NCBI RefSeq assembly: GCF_902168175.1
Contig: NZ_CABHOU010000054.1
Span: 1-64,000, forward strand
Direction: 5' to 3'
Length of the DNA stretch: 64,000 nucleotides
Source: an uncultured Chitinophaga sp.
GTDB lineage: Bacteria > Bacteroidota > Bacteroidia > Chitinophagales > Chitinophagaceae
In this document: one piece after another, positions 25,323-34,391 of the stretch
Layout of the letters: each line of letters opens with the position of its first letter
How positions within the stretch are numbered: position 1 is the first letter of the stretch
Notes under the pieces: model-generated
The model's input: the letters and a program-made list of their open reading frames with translations, nothing else
What the model was told of the DNA's origin: nothing
Databases searched by the model: none
Position numbers and translations under genes: made by a program

Positions 25323-26648
25323 TTATCTGAGTAAATCGCCGCGTAAGCGAAGCAGCTCTGTTTCGGCCAGCTTGGTGTTATATCGGGCCTGTATAAGCCG
25401 GTTGTAAGATTCTTCCAGGCTCTGCTGCGCTTCCTTCAGTTCCAGAGTGGTCGATACACCCTGGCGGAAACGTTCGAGCGCTACCACCACATTCTCTTTA
25501 GCCAGGCCGAGGTTTTCCTCTTCCAGTTCCAGGGCTAGTTTGAAGTATTCATAGTCTTTAAAAGCATTGTTCAGCGACAGGTTTACCTGCGAGCGGCGGT
25601 TGTCCAGCGACAGTTGCTGGTAAGCAACATCGAGTTTTGCTGCCTTTATTTCGCGTTGTTTATTAAAGCCGTTGAAGATGGGCACCGTGGCAGAGAAGCC
25701 ATAGTTGAGGCCACGGTTCTGGTTAAAGATCGTGCTGAACTGGTTGGTAGCAGCGTTGGCGCGTGTACGGTTAAAGTTATAGGCAGAGTTAAAAGATATC
25801 ACCGGGAACAGTTCGGCCTTACGTTCTTTAAGCGCCAGTTCCGATATCAGGATGTTCTGCTCAGCCACTTTAATATCCGCGTTGATTGTATCGATGCCCT
25901 CGCGCATAGTGCCATATGCCAGCGAAAGATTAACGGGGATGCTGTCGGTAACATCATATCCAACGCTCGCTGTTTCCACGCCCATCAACTGGTTAAGTGA
26001 GGCCTTAGCCTGTACAATGAGTGTTTGCTGGCGCAGGTGCGCGGCCTTCTGTGCATTGAAGTCCACCTTTGCCTGCAGCCAGTCTGTTTTCGGGGCCAGC
26101 CCCGTTTGGAACTTGGCATCGGATAGTTTCACCCTTTCGTCCGAAATAGACATTTGTTCAGAGAGTGCGCGCAGTTGTTGCTTCTGCTGCGATATGTTAT
26201 AGTAACCGTTAATAACCGCCGCCATTGTGTTCACGATCTGCGTTTTTACCGACAGTTCGCCGAGTACTTTAATGCCTTCTACGCGTTGGCGGGTAGCGAA
26301 CATTTTTAGACCATCGAACAACGTCCAGTTAAGGTTGATGGCTGCGTTCAGGTTCTGGTTTTTAATGCCGGCGGTATCGCGTTTATTACCATTGGCCAAC
26401 TCCTGTTTGATGGCGCTGGTGGTCCAGGCTTTTGCGGCCGTGGCGTTCAGCGTAGGAAAGAAGGCGAAGTTCCGGTACGCATAATCGTTCGCTGCTACCT
26501 CTGCATCGTTTTTAGCCAGCCTGATGTCGTAATTGCTTTTCAGCGCCAGGTCTATGGCCTGTTCCAGCGTTAACACCTGTTGTGCTTTTACGCTGGTAAG
26601 GCAGCAAAGCAGGAGTGTAACGGTAAAGGAGATTTTAATCAGCTTCAT
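25323..26648 (-). CDS. TolC-family outer-membrane efflux channel
   Basis: A 441-residue protein: signal peptide (MKLIKISFTVTLLLCCLTSVKAQ), then two repeated OEP domains of long coiled helices and barrel strands. QVLTLEQAIDLALKSNYDIRLAKND opens the first repeat, and the second has RGLNYGFSATVPIFNGFNKQREIKAAKLD near residue 300. It forms the trimeric exit duct of a tripartite pump. It is the last gene of the MFP-RND-TolC set, 44 bp after the RND gene. The start is ATG 26648; an upstream in-frame ATG adds nine residues before the signal peptide. Confidence 0.94.
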   Translation of the reverse strand: MKLIKISFTVTLLLCCLTSVKAQQVLTLEQAIDLALKSNYDIRLAKNDAEVAANDYAYRNFAFFPTLNATAAKAWTTSAIKQELANGNKRDTAGIKNQNLNAAINLNWTLFDGLKMFATRQRVEGIKVLGELSVKTQIVNTMAAVINGYYNISQQKQQLRALSEQMSISDERVKLSDAKFQTGLAPKTDWLQAKVDFNAQKAAHLRQQTLIVQAKASLNQLMGVETASVGYDVTDSIPVNLSLAYGTMREGIDTINADIKVAEQNILISELALKERKAELFPVISFNSAYNFNRTRANAATNQFSTIFNQNRGLNYGFSATVPIFNGFNKQREIKAAKLDVAYQQLSLDNRRSQVNLSLNNAFKDYEYFKLALELEEENLGLAKENVVVALERFRQGVSTTLELKEAQQSLEESYNRLIQARYNTKLAETELLRLRGDLLR

Positions 26649-26692
26649 GTTTATATATATGCCGGCGAACAAGCCGCCGGTCTTTTGTTCAT

Positions 26693-29600
26693 TTATGCGT
26701 GAGCAATGGCGGCTTCTGCTTCCGATTCCTCTTTTTCTTCAGCTATTGCATCTTCGAACTCCGAGTTCTTTTTCCTGCGCGACATCATTGCGTACATGGC
26801 CGGAATTACATACAGCGTAAGCACCAGCGAGAACATAATACCACCTACAATTACGATACCGAGCGGAATACGGCTGGTAGCCGCCGCGCCTAACGACATG
26901 GCGATCGGTAATGCACCAAGTGCCATCGCGAGGCTGGTCATCAGGATGGGGCGTAAACGCATAGAAGCACCTTCCACGGCAGCATTATCTTTCTTCAACC
27001 CCTCATCCCTTTTATGGTTCGCGAACTCCACGATCAGGATACCATTTTTAGTTACAAGGCCTATCAGCATGATCACCCCGATTTGTGAGAAGATGTTCCA
27101 TGTTTGCCCGAATATAGTGAGCGAGAGGAAGGCGCCCGCAAAGGCCAGCGGCACCGTAAGCATGATAATCAGCGGATCGATCCAGCTTTCGAACTGGGCG
27201 GCCAGTACAAGGTAAATGAGTACCAATGCCAGTCCCAGCGCGAACATGGTATTAGAACCACTTTCTGCATAGTCGCGCGAAGAGCCGGAGAGGGCGGTGT
27301 TAAATGTATCGTCTATCACCTTTTCCTTTTGCAGCTTGTTATAGATGTTATACATTTCGGCAATACCGTCGCCGATGGTTTTACCCGGAGCTACGTTCGC
27401 GGAAATAGTAGCCGATTTGTAACGGTTGTAATGGTAAATAACCGGCGGACTGGTTTCTTCCGTAATACTTACCAGGTTATCCAGCTGTATGGCTTCGCCG
27501 GCGGCGTTACGTACATAAATATTCTGCAGGTCGTTAGGATCGTCGCGGTCGTTGCGGAACACCTGGCCCATTACCTGGTACTGTTTACCATTGCGGACGA
27601 AGAAGCCGTAACGCTGGTTACTTAACGCCAGTTGCAGGGTTTGGGAGATATCAGCTACGGATACGCCCAGCTCCGTCGCCTTTTCACGATTAATATGAAT
27701 ACGCAGTTCCGGTTTGTTGAACTTAAGGTCTACGTCCACACCCTGGAAAACCGGGTTGTTATTCGCTTCTTCCACAAAGCGCGGAATAACCGTGGCCAGT
27801 TTTTCAAAGTTGATATTCTGTAGTACGAACGCAACCGGCAGTCCCTGGCGGCGGCCAACCTGTATCGTTTGCTGCTCGATGGCGAACACTTTACCCTGTG
27901 GTAACTGGTACATGTTACGGTTCACCATGTTCACAATTTCCTTCTGCGAACGCGTACGGTCTTTCGGATCGGTGAGGCGTACGTTGGCAAAGGCCGAGTT
28001 TACAGAACCTGCGCCAGAGAAGCCTGGTGCGGTAACGGTGAGTACAATTTCTTTTTCAGGAATGGAATCAATCATGAACTGCGAGAGCTGGTCTACATAG
28101 TTCTGCATATAATCGTACGAAGTACCTTCAGGCGCGGTAACCGACAGGCGGAATGTGCTGCGGTCTTCCATAGGCGCCAGCTCCGATTGCAGGTTGCGGA
28201 AGAGGAAGTACATCATACCCAGGCAGCCTACAATAATAACGATGCCCACCCATTTCACCTTCATGAATTTCTCCAGTGAAGATTTATAACCATCCTCCAT
28301 CCAGCGGAAGAACGGTTCTGTTTTAAGATAGAACTTAGAGTGTGTATGTGTTTTGCGCGCCATCTTCACGTTCAGTACCGGTGTAAGCGTAAGTGATACG
28401 AAGGCCGATATCAATACCGCACCGGCCACCACGATCCCGAACTCCCGGAACAGTTGCCCTACGAAACCCTGTAAGAAGATGATGGGTAAGAACACGAATG
28501 CGAGTGTAATGGAGGTTGCGATTACGGCGAAGAAAATCTCTTCCGATCCTTCTTTGGCGGCACGCATACGTGGCAGTCCGGCTTCGATCTTTTTATAGAT
28601 GTTTTCCGTTACCACAATACCATCATCCACCACCAGCCCAATGGCCAGTACAATTGCCAGCAGGGTAAGAATGTTGATGGTAAAGCCCAGCACGTACATA
28701 ATAAAGAACGCACCGATCAGCGACACCGGGATATCCGCCAGCGGACGGATAGCCATTAGCCAGTCGCGGAAGAACAGGTATATAATAATTACCACCAGCA
28801 CCAGCGATATCACCAGCGTTTCCTCCACTTCCTCGATAGAGCGTTTAATGAACACCGTATTATCGAGAGCGATATTCACCTTAAAATCCTCCGGCAGTTC
28901 CGATTTAAGATCGCCGAAACGTTTGTAGAACTCATCCGCAATAGCCACGTAGTTAGAACCGGGCTGCGGAATAAGTGCCAGTGCGATCATCGGGATGCCC
29001 GATTCTTTCAGCATTGTTTCTTCATTCTCGGGCCCCAGTACCGCCGAACCAACATCACGTAACCGGATTTCACTACCATTTACATTTTTGATGATCAGTT
29101 CATTGAATTCATCTTCCGTATCGAGGCGGCCGAAGGTACGTACCGTTAATTCCGTAGCATTGCCCGCTATCTTTCCCGAAGGCAGTTCCACGTTCTCGCG
29201 CAGCAGTGCCTGTTGCACATCGCCGGGGGTGAGGCTGAAGGAAGATAATTTGGCAGGGTCCATCCATATGCGCATGGCATATTTCTTTTCGCCCCATATC
29301 TGGATGGTAGATACGCCGGGGATCGTTTGCAGTTTTTCGAGCAGTACGTTGGTGGCGTACTCCGTAATTTCCAACTGGTTGCGGGTGCTGCTTTGCACTG
29401 TCATCGACAGGATGGCGTCTGAGTTGGCATCCGCTTTACTTACTACGGGCGGGGCATCCAGGTCGTCGGGCAGCGAGCGTTGTGCCTGCGAAACTTTATC
29501 GCGCACATCGTTGGTAGCCGCTTCCAGGTCTTCACCGAGTTCAAATTCCACCGTAATATTACTGCTGCCCTGGCTGCTGAGGGAAGATATATTCTTAATA

Positions 29601-29827
29601 CCCGCAACACCGTTAATCGCCTTTTCCAGCGGTTCAGTGATCTGCGTTTCAATAATGTCTGAGTTGGCGCCCGGGTACGAGGTACGTACGTTCACCACCG
29701 GCGGATCGATAGCCGGGAAGTCGCGTATACCCAGGAAGGTAAAGCCCACCACGCCGAAGATGATAATAATGATATTCATTACTATCGCAAAAACCGGTCG
29801 CTGGAGGGATATGGAAGGTAAACTCAT
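26693..29827 (-). CDS. RND multidrug efflux permease (HAE1/AcrB type)
   Basis: A 1044-residue proton-driven inner-membrane transporter with 12 membrane helices and two large periplasmic loops. TM1 is FAIVMNIIIIIFGVVGFTFL. Porter-domain sequence includes VVNVRTSYPGANSDIIETQITEPLEKAI. The proton-relay Asp-Asp pair is in TM4 (LAIVLAIGLVVDDGIVVTENI, about 395-415), and the relay lysine is in TM10 (GLVTKNGILIVEFANHKRD). The acidic tail (EDAIAEEKEESEAEAAIAHA) is typical of Bacteroidota RND proteins. It sits 20 bp after the adaptor gene. The substrate is unknown; the HAE1 clade usually exports drugs, dyes or detergents. Confidence 0.96.
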   Translation of the reverse strand: MSLPSISLQRPVFAIVMNIIIIIFGVVGFTFLGIRDFPAIDPPVVNVRTSYPGANSDIIETQITEPLEKAINGVAGIKNISSLSSQGSSNITVEFELGEDLEAATNDVRDKVSQAQRSLPDDLDAPPVVSKADANSDAILSMTVQSSTRNQLEITEYATNVLLEKLQTIPGVSTIQIWGEKKYAMRIWMDPAKLSSFSLTPGDVQQALLRENVELPSGKIAGNATELTVRTFGRLDTEDEFNELIIKNVNGSEIRLRDVGSAVLGPENEETMLKESGIPMIALALIPQPGSNYVAIADEFYKRFGDLKSELPEDFKVNIALDNTVFIKRSIEEVEETLVISLVLVVIIIYLFFRDWLMAIRPLADIPVSLIGAFFIMYVLGFTINILTLLAIVLAIGLVVDDGIVVTENIYKKIEAGLPRMRAAKEGSEEIFFAVIATSITLAFVFLPIIFLQGFVGQLFREFGIVVAGAVLISAFVSLTLTPVLNVKMARKTHTHSKFYLKTEPFFRWMEDGYKSSLEKFMKVKWVGIVIIVGCLGMMYFLFRNLQSELAPMEDRSTFRLSVTAPEGTSYDYMQNYVDQLSQFMIDSIPEKEIVLTVTAPGFSGAGSVNSAFANVRLTDPKDRTRSQKEIVNMVNRNMYQLPQGKVFAIEQQTIQVGRRQGLPVAFVLQNINFEKLATVIPRFVEEANNNPVFQGVDVDLKFNKPELRIHINREKATELGVSVADISQTLQLALSNQRYGFFVRNGKQYQVMGQVFRNDRDDPNDLQNIYVRNAAGEAIQLDNLVSITEETSPPVIYHYNRYKSATISANVAPGKTIGDGIAEMYNIYNKLQKEKVIDDTFNTALSGSSRDYAESGSNTMFALGLALVLIYLVLAAQFESWIDPLIIMLTVPLAFAGAFLSLTIFGQTWNIFSQIGVIMLIGLVTKNGILIVEFANHKRDEGLKKDNAAVEGASMRLRPILMTSLAMALGALPIAMSLGAAATSRIPLGIVIVGGIMFSLVLTLYVIPAMYAMMSRRKKNSEFEDAIAEEKEESEAEAAIAHA

Positions 29828-29847
29828 GGTAATTTTTTTTAGACGTC

Positions 29848-30918
29848 TTACTGCACTTTGTTATACTGGATCACGCTGCCAGGCTTCAATTGCTGTATGC
29901 CGCTGATAATTACGGTATCGCCGATCTGCAGTCCGCTGGTAATCTGTATGTTGTCTTTGTCCCTGATGCCTGTTTCTACGGTTACAAACTTCGCCTTACC
30001 GCTGTCTGCCACTATCACCTTTTTATCGCGGGTGCCAGGAATAACAGCCTGGGTCGGTATCATGATAGCGTCAGGAATATCTTTTAATGAGATAATAGTT
30101 TTAACGAAAGAGCCTGGGAACAGTTTGCCGTTTTTATTCGGCAGGATGGCGCGGAGTTTCACCGTACGCGTAGCCAGGTCGATTTTGGGATCAATGGCAT
30201 AGATGCTGCCCTGGTAATCTTCCAGGTCGCCGGCCACTTTAAAAGAAACGATATCTCCTTTCTTTACGGCGTTACGGTACTTTTCAGGAACGGCGAAGTC
30301 GATCTTCAACGGATCTAACTGCTGTAGCGTGGTCATAATAGTGGTGGGAGATACGATGGCGCCTTCGCTCACGTTCCTTAAACCGATGGTGCCACTAAAG
30401 GGCGCGCGGATCTCCGTTTTTTGAAGTTGTACCTTATTATATTCCATATCGGCCCCGTAAGCGCTTACCTGGTTGGCGGTTACGTCTACATCCTGCTGAC
30501 TGATGCCATTGATCTTCAACAGGTTTTCCTGGCGTTTCAGGGTAGTTTGTGAGAGTTCCTGCTGCAGTTTCAGTTTTTGCAACTGGGCTTTGATATCGCC
30601 ATCGAAGAGTTTTACCAGTACAGTACCTTTAGTTACGTAGGCTCCTTCTTTAAAATATATATTGGTGATGCGTCCGCTGATTTCAGGTTGCAATTGTACT
30701 TCTTCGTTGCTCTGCAGGGTGCCGCTGGCTTCGATCGTCTGGTCGAGTTTCACTGTTTTGGTTACAATGGCGTCGGATAATACAGCGCGGGCAGTACCGC
30801 GGGCTGCTGCGGCAGCTGGTTCTTTCTTTTTACCACCGGATACGGCCCGGTAAATAAAAAATGCGGCCACCGCCACTACAGTAATCAATAATACTGTTCT
30901 TAAGGTCTTATTACGCAT
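29848..30918 (-). CDS. RND efflux periplasmic adaptor (membrane fusion protein)
   Basis: A 356-residue adaptor that joins the RND pump to the outer-membrane channel. An N-terminal membrane anchor (TVLLITVVAVAAFFIYRAV) is followed by an Ala/Lys linker. A half-lipoyl motif is near residue 65 (GTLQSNEEVQLQPEISGRI), then an alpha-hairpin, the second half-lipoyl (TEIRAPFSGTIGLRNVSEGAIV), and beta-barrel and membrane-proximal domains. No lipobox is present. It is the first gene of the operon adaptor-RND-TolC. No local repressor gene (TetR/MarR) is adjacent. Confidence 0.95.
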   Translation of the reverse strand: MRNKTLRTVLLITVVAVAAFFIYRAVSGGKKKEPAAAAARGTARAVLSDAIVTKTVKLDQTIEASGTLQSNEEVQLQPEISGRITNIYFKEGAYVTKGTVLVKLFDGDIKAQLQKLKLQQELSQTTLKRQENLLKINGISQQDVDVTANQVSAYGADMEYNKVQLQKTEIRAPFSGTIGLRNVSEGAIVSPTTIMTTLQQLDPLKIDFAVPEKYRNAVKKGDIVSFKVAGDLEDYQGSIYAIDPKIDLATRTVKLRAILPNKNGKLFPGSFVKTIISLKDIPDAIMIPTQAVIPGTRDKKVIVADSGKAKFVTVETGIRDKDNIQITSGLQIGDTVIISGIQQLKPGSVIQYNKVQ

Positions 30919-31402
30919 GTGTGGTTATATAATTAGTCTGTAAGGTTCTGTTTTAGTATCAGGTCAAATAGCGTGCGTGAAATTTGATGTTTCTCTATAG
31001 TTGTTTGGTAAACGGGAACTGTGATGTTAAGTTACTTCTTTTCCCATCTGGACAAATTTAGTAAATGAGGTTGACGGCGTCCATTATAAACAGGTTATTA
31101 TGGTTAAGTGGTTCTAAAGACGGGTGAATGGGGAGCCGGGCATTACCGGGGAGAAGGACTGGCCGGACCGGTATTTGATATGAAAAGAGGGTGGAACTAC
31201 CGGGTTTGCCATCGATAATATTCGGCTATACGCGTTTTCATGAATTAGCAAGTATTGCCGGAAAGTCTTTACTGTCGTGGATATACGCTGAAAAAAAAGA
31301 ATGAGTAAAGCAAATTCTCGGTTAAAATTTGCACTGAGCCTTGGCAATTCAATAAAAAGTATATTTTTGCAGTCAAGTTTTAAACCAAAAACACTTAAAA
31401 TT
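30919..31402. other. Divergent spacer between efflux operon and acpP
   Basis: A 484-bp spacer. The right end holds a good Bacteroidota promoter for acpP. The middle (about 31110-31210) is G/A-rich and could fold, but no conserved RNA was recognised. A 159-codon minus-strand frame (31114-31593) crosses antisense through acpP and is not considered a gene. Confidence 0.5.
31341..31369 (+). promoter_or_regulatory. Putative promoter of the acpP-fabF-rnc operon
   Basis: A -33-like TTG (31341-31343) is separated by 18 nt from TATTTTTG (31362-31369), matching the Bacteroidota TTG-N17-23-TAnnTTTG pattern. The predicted start is near 31376, giving a leader of about 27 nt before the acpP ATG. Confidence 0.65.
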
Positions 31403-31639
31403 ATGTCAGACATTGCATCAAGAGTTAAAAAGATCATTATTGACAAATTAGGCGTTGACGAGGCCGAGGTAACTCCTGAAGCCAGCTTCACCAATGACTT
31501 AGGCGCAGACTCTTTGGATACGGTAGAACTGATCATGGAATTCGAGAAAGAATTCAACATTTCCATTCCTGACGAACAAGCTGAAACTATCACTACTGTT
31601 GGCCAGGCTGTAGCTTACCTGGAAGAACACGTAAAATAA
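31403..31639 (+). CDS. acpP: Acyl carrier protein
   Basis: A 78-residue acidic carrier that holds growing acyl chains on a 4'-phosphopantetheine arm. The attachment serine is in [19 protein letters not shown] (near residue 37), and the four-helix fold is intact. ATG 31403 ([18 protein letters not shown]) is the family start; the longer open frame upstream runs through the promoter. fabF follows 24 bp downstream, then rnc, the common bacterial order acpP-fabF-rnc. Confidence 0.97.
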   Translation: MSDIASRVKKIIIDKLGVDEAEVTPEASFTNDLGADSLDTVELIMEFEKEFNISIPDEQAETITTVGQAVAYLEEHVK

Positions 31640-31663
31640 TCCAACTAACTCAGAACTGTTTTA

Positions 31664-32917
31664 ATGCAACCAAGACGAGTAGTCGTTACAGGTTTAGGTG
31701 CGCTGACGCCGCTCGGCAATTCCGTAGATTCTTACTGGCAGGGATTGGCGAGCGGTGTCTCGGGTGCCGATTTTATCAGGCAGTTTGATCCTTCCAAGTT
31801 CAAGACCCGTTTTGCCTGCGAGCTAAAAGACTTCGATCCTACCAATTTCATGGATAAGAAGGACGCTCGTAAGATGGACCCTTTCACACAAACCGCTGTT
31901 ATTGCTGCCGACCAGGCAGTGGCAGATGCCAGGATCGACCGTAACACGGTAGATGTGGACCGTGTTGGTGTGATTTGGGGGACCGGGGTTGGAGGAATGA
32001 TCAACTTCACTCATGAGTTAAGGGAATTTCACCAGGGGGATGGAACACCACGTTTCAGCCCTTTTCTGATTCCCAGGCTTATCCTCGACATTGCGGCCGG
32101 ATACATTTCTATTCGTAATGGGTTCCGCGGACCTAACTTCTCCTGTGTATCAGCGTGTGCTTCAGCAACTAATGCCATTATTGAGGCTATGAACCACATC
32201 CGCTATAATAAAGCGGACGTGATCGTAACCGGTGGATCAGAAAACATCATCAACGAACCTTGTGTTGGCGGATTTAACGCCATGAAGGCTTTGTCGGAGA
32301 GAAACGATGATCCTAAAACCGCATCCAGGCCTTTTGACCTGGACCGTGATGGTTTTGTAATGGGCGAAGGGGCAGGAGCGATCGTGTTGGAATCTTACGA
32401 ACATGCCATGGCGCGCGGGGCTAAAATCCATGCGGAGATCATGGGCGGCGGCGCAACCGCCGATGCTTACCACCTTACTGCACCACATCCGGAAGGACTG
32501 GGCGCCAGGAATGTAATGAAAGCCACGCTGGCCGATGCAGGAATGCAGCCAGAGGACATTGATTACATTAACGTACACGGTACCTCTACGCCCCTGGGCG
32601 ATGTGGCGGAAGTAAAGGCAATACAGCAAGTGTTCGGTGAAGCAGCTTACAAGCTCAACATCAGCAGTACCAAATCCATGACAGGGCACCTATTGGGGGC
32701 AGCCGGGGCCGTAGAGTCCATTGCTGCCATCATGTCTATCATTCATGGTCTTGTTCCGCCTACCATTAACCACTTTACAGACGACCCCCAGCTGGATCCA
32801 AAACTTAACTTTACCTTTAACGTAGCGCAAAAACGCGAGGTAAGGGCCGCATTAAGTAATACCTTTGGGTTTGGTGGGCACAATGCCTCGGTTATTTTCA
32901 AAAAATTTGTTCCTTGA
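31664..32917 (+). CDS. fabF: Beta-ketoacyl-ACP synthase II
   Basis: A 417-residue condensing enzyme that extends acyl-ACP with malonyl-ACP in fatty-acid synthesis. The Cys-His-His triad is visible: the nucleophile in FSCVSACASATNAI (near 165), the first histidine in INVHGTSTPLGD (near 307) and the second in STKSMTGHLLGAAGAVE (near 345). The C-terminal NTFGFGGHNASVIFKK is diagnostic of KAS II. Its last 35 bp overlap the proposed ATG of rnc in another frame. Confidence 0.97.
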   Translation: MQPRRVVVTGLGALTPLGNSVDSYWQGLASGVSGADFIRQFDPSKFKTRFACELKDFDPTNFMDKKDARKMDPFTQTAVIAADQAVADARIDRNTVDVDRVGVIWGTGVGGMINFTHELREFHQGDGTPRFSPFLIPRLILDIAAGYISIRNGFRGPNFSCVSACASATNAIIEAMNHIRYNKADVIVTGGSENIINEPCVGGFNAMKALSERNDDPKTASRPFDLDRDGFVMGEGAGAIVLESYEHAMARGAKIHAEIMGGGATADAYHLTAPHPEGLGARNVMKATLADAGMQPEDIDYINVHGTSTPLGDVAEVKAIQQVFGEAAYKLNISSTKSMTGHLLGAAGAVESIAAIMSIIHGLVPPTINHFTDDPQLDPKLNFTFNVAQKREVRAALSNTFGFGGHNASVIFKKFVP

Positions 32918-33653
32918 TTGTGTGAAAATACTTCCAGGTTTCTTATATCGATTCGTCTACAGGAAAAAGCAACTCTACAAAGACCTTTATAATTTACTGG
33001 GCTTTGCCCCTGGCAATTATCCTTTGTACGAAGTAGCCCTTAGCCACCGTTCCAGCAAAGAGAAGTTTCTCGAAAGCAATGAGCGGCTGGAGTACCTCGG
33101 CGATGCCATATTGGGAGCCATCATAGGAGATTATCTTTTTAAAAAATATCCGTATAAAACCGAGGGCTACCTCACCGAGATGCGCTCGAAAATCGTTAAC
33201 CGTCAGCAGTTAAACGATATTGCGATCAAAATGGGGCTGCGCAAACTTACCATCTACGATAAGTATAACAGCTTTCTTAAAATAAGCCAGATTTTCGGTA
33301 ACACACTCGAAGCCCTGGTAGGAGCCGTTTACCTCGATAAAGGTTATAACGAAACCAAACGTTTCGTACACAAACGTATACTGGTGCCGTACATCGACCT
33401 GGAAGCGCTGGAAACCGTTGAAATGAACCATAAGAACAAACTGTACGGTTGGGCCAATAAAAATGGCAAAACCCTGGAGTTTGAACTGCTGGAAGAACAA
33501 ATGGATAACGGCCGCCGTATTTTCACAGTAGGAGCGATGATAGACGGAGAAATGGTTTGCAGTGGCAAAGCCTTTAATAAAAAAGACGCCAGCCAGATTG
33601 CTGCACAACAGGCGATCGAACTGCTGGGTATTGTAGATGGCAATAAAGATTGA
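32883..33653 (+). CDS. rnc: Ribonuclease III
   Basis: A 256-residue dsRNA endonuclease that processes rRNA precursors and structured mRNAs. The RIIID signature ERLEYLGDAILGAIIGDYLF (about residues 65-84) holds the metal-binding Glu and Asp residues, and the second acidic cluster is in FGNTLEALVGAVYLDKGY. The C-terminal dsRBD covers about 175-250 (FNKKDASQIAAQQAIELLG). The start is uncertain. ATG 32883 overlaps fabF by 35 bp; TTG 32907 or GTG 32922 would give less or no overlap. The N-terminal extension before the catalytic domain is basic. Confidence 0.93.
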   Translation: MPRLFSKNLFLDCVKILPGFLYRFVYRKKQLYKDLYNLLGFAPGNYPLYEVALSHRSSKEKFLESNERLEYLGDAILGAIIGDYLFKKYPYKTEGYLTEMRSKIVNRQQLNDIAIKMGLRKLTIYDKYNSFLKISQIFGNTLEALVGAVYLDKGYNETKRFVHKRILVPYIDLEALETVEMNHKNKLYGWANKNGKTLEFELLEEQMDNGRRIFTVGAMIDGEMVCSGKAFNKKDASQIAAQQAIELLGIVDGNKD

Positions 33654-33676
33654 TTTCCCGCTAATAAAGATATTAG

Positions 33677-33710
33677 AAAGGCCGTTCCTGGTGGAGCGGC
33701 CTTTTTCTTT
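33677..33710 (+). terminator. Terminator of the acpP-fabF-rnc operon
   Basis: AAAGGCCG pairs with CGGCCTTT, followed by TTCTTT. It lies between the convergent rnc and GyrI-like genes. Confidence 0.82.
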
Positions 33711-33716
33711 GTATCC

Positions 33717-34316
33717 TCATTTAACCGGTAATCTCAGTATAGTACGTAATTTCTCCGGTGCCGTTCTGCGAGGGTCTGAAATATATACTTCATGATGCAG
33801 CCCGTTTTGTACCAGGTGATGTTGCTCCATATAGTCCCGCAGCTTCTGAAGCGTTTCTTCTTCCTCCGTATAAGGCCCGGTATGCAGCATTTGTACGGAA
33901 AGGCCATCTTCCATGGTTTCAAACTTCACATCTGCCAGTAAAGGGATCTCCTTCTTTTGAACAGCCAGTGCTATTGCCTGGCGATGATCGCCTGCAGTCA
34001 CAAACGCCGGCATCTGCACCAGCAGCTTCCAGAACCACTCATCGCGGCTCACATCTTTGAACGGTTTGTTTACGTTTAACCACCACTGTCCTTCCAGTTT
34101 TGGTACCGTAAAAACTTGCCCCTGCTGTTTATGGATGGCGCGAATACTGTAAGCAATGGCAAACAGGGCGGCAATGGCTTTGCCAAACACCGGCGCTTCG
34201 GGCGTACCCTTGCCCTCTATCGTCAGGAAACGGCCGGCTGGTATGGTTACCAGCTCGGGGCGGGGACCAGCCTTATAGTAACGTTGGGAAGTTTTGGTCA
34301 TATCAAGGTTCGTCAT
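33717..34316 (-). CDS. GyrI-like small-molecule-binding domain protein
   Basis: A 199-residue stand-alone GyrI-like (SHS2-type) domain, as found in the effector part of AraC/MerR regulators such as BmrR and Rob. The pattern includes PELVTIPAGRFLTIEGKG, GQWWLNVNKPFKDVSRDEWFWKLLVQMP and LSVQMLHTGPYTEEEETLQKLRDY. It has no DNA-binding domain. Some relatives hydrolyse or sequester drug-like ligands. ATG 34316 is used; ATG 34301 is an alternative. The WYL regulator gene lies 76 bp upstream on the same strand and may form an operon with it. Confidence 0.85.
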   Translation of the reverse strand: MTNLDMTKTSQRYYKAGPRPELVTIPAGRFLTIEGKGTPEAPVFGKAIAALFAIAYSIRAIHKQQGQVFTVPKLEGQWWLNVNKPFKDVSRDEWFWKLLVQMPAFVTAGDHRQAIALAVQKKEIPLLADVKFETMEDGLSVQMLHTGPYTEEEETLQKLRDYMEQHHLVQNGLHHEVYISDPRRTAPEKLRTILRLPVK

Positions 34317-34391
34317 GTCAATAGATTTTACTACAAATGTTCTATTGCAGGGTGACAACCTTATGTCAGCAGGAAATAAGAAAAGCGAAAT

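Noticed and set aside
31120..31210. GGGTGGAACTACCGGGTT resembles a T-box antiterminator signature.
   Set aside because: The remaining T-box parts (stem I, specifier loop, terminator) are absent, the downstream gene is acpP, and T-boxes are rare in Bacteroidota.
31114..31593. 159-codon minus-strand ORF antisense to acpP.
   Set aside because: It covers the acpP coding sequence and promoter, shows no domain, and is a frame shadow.
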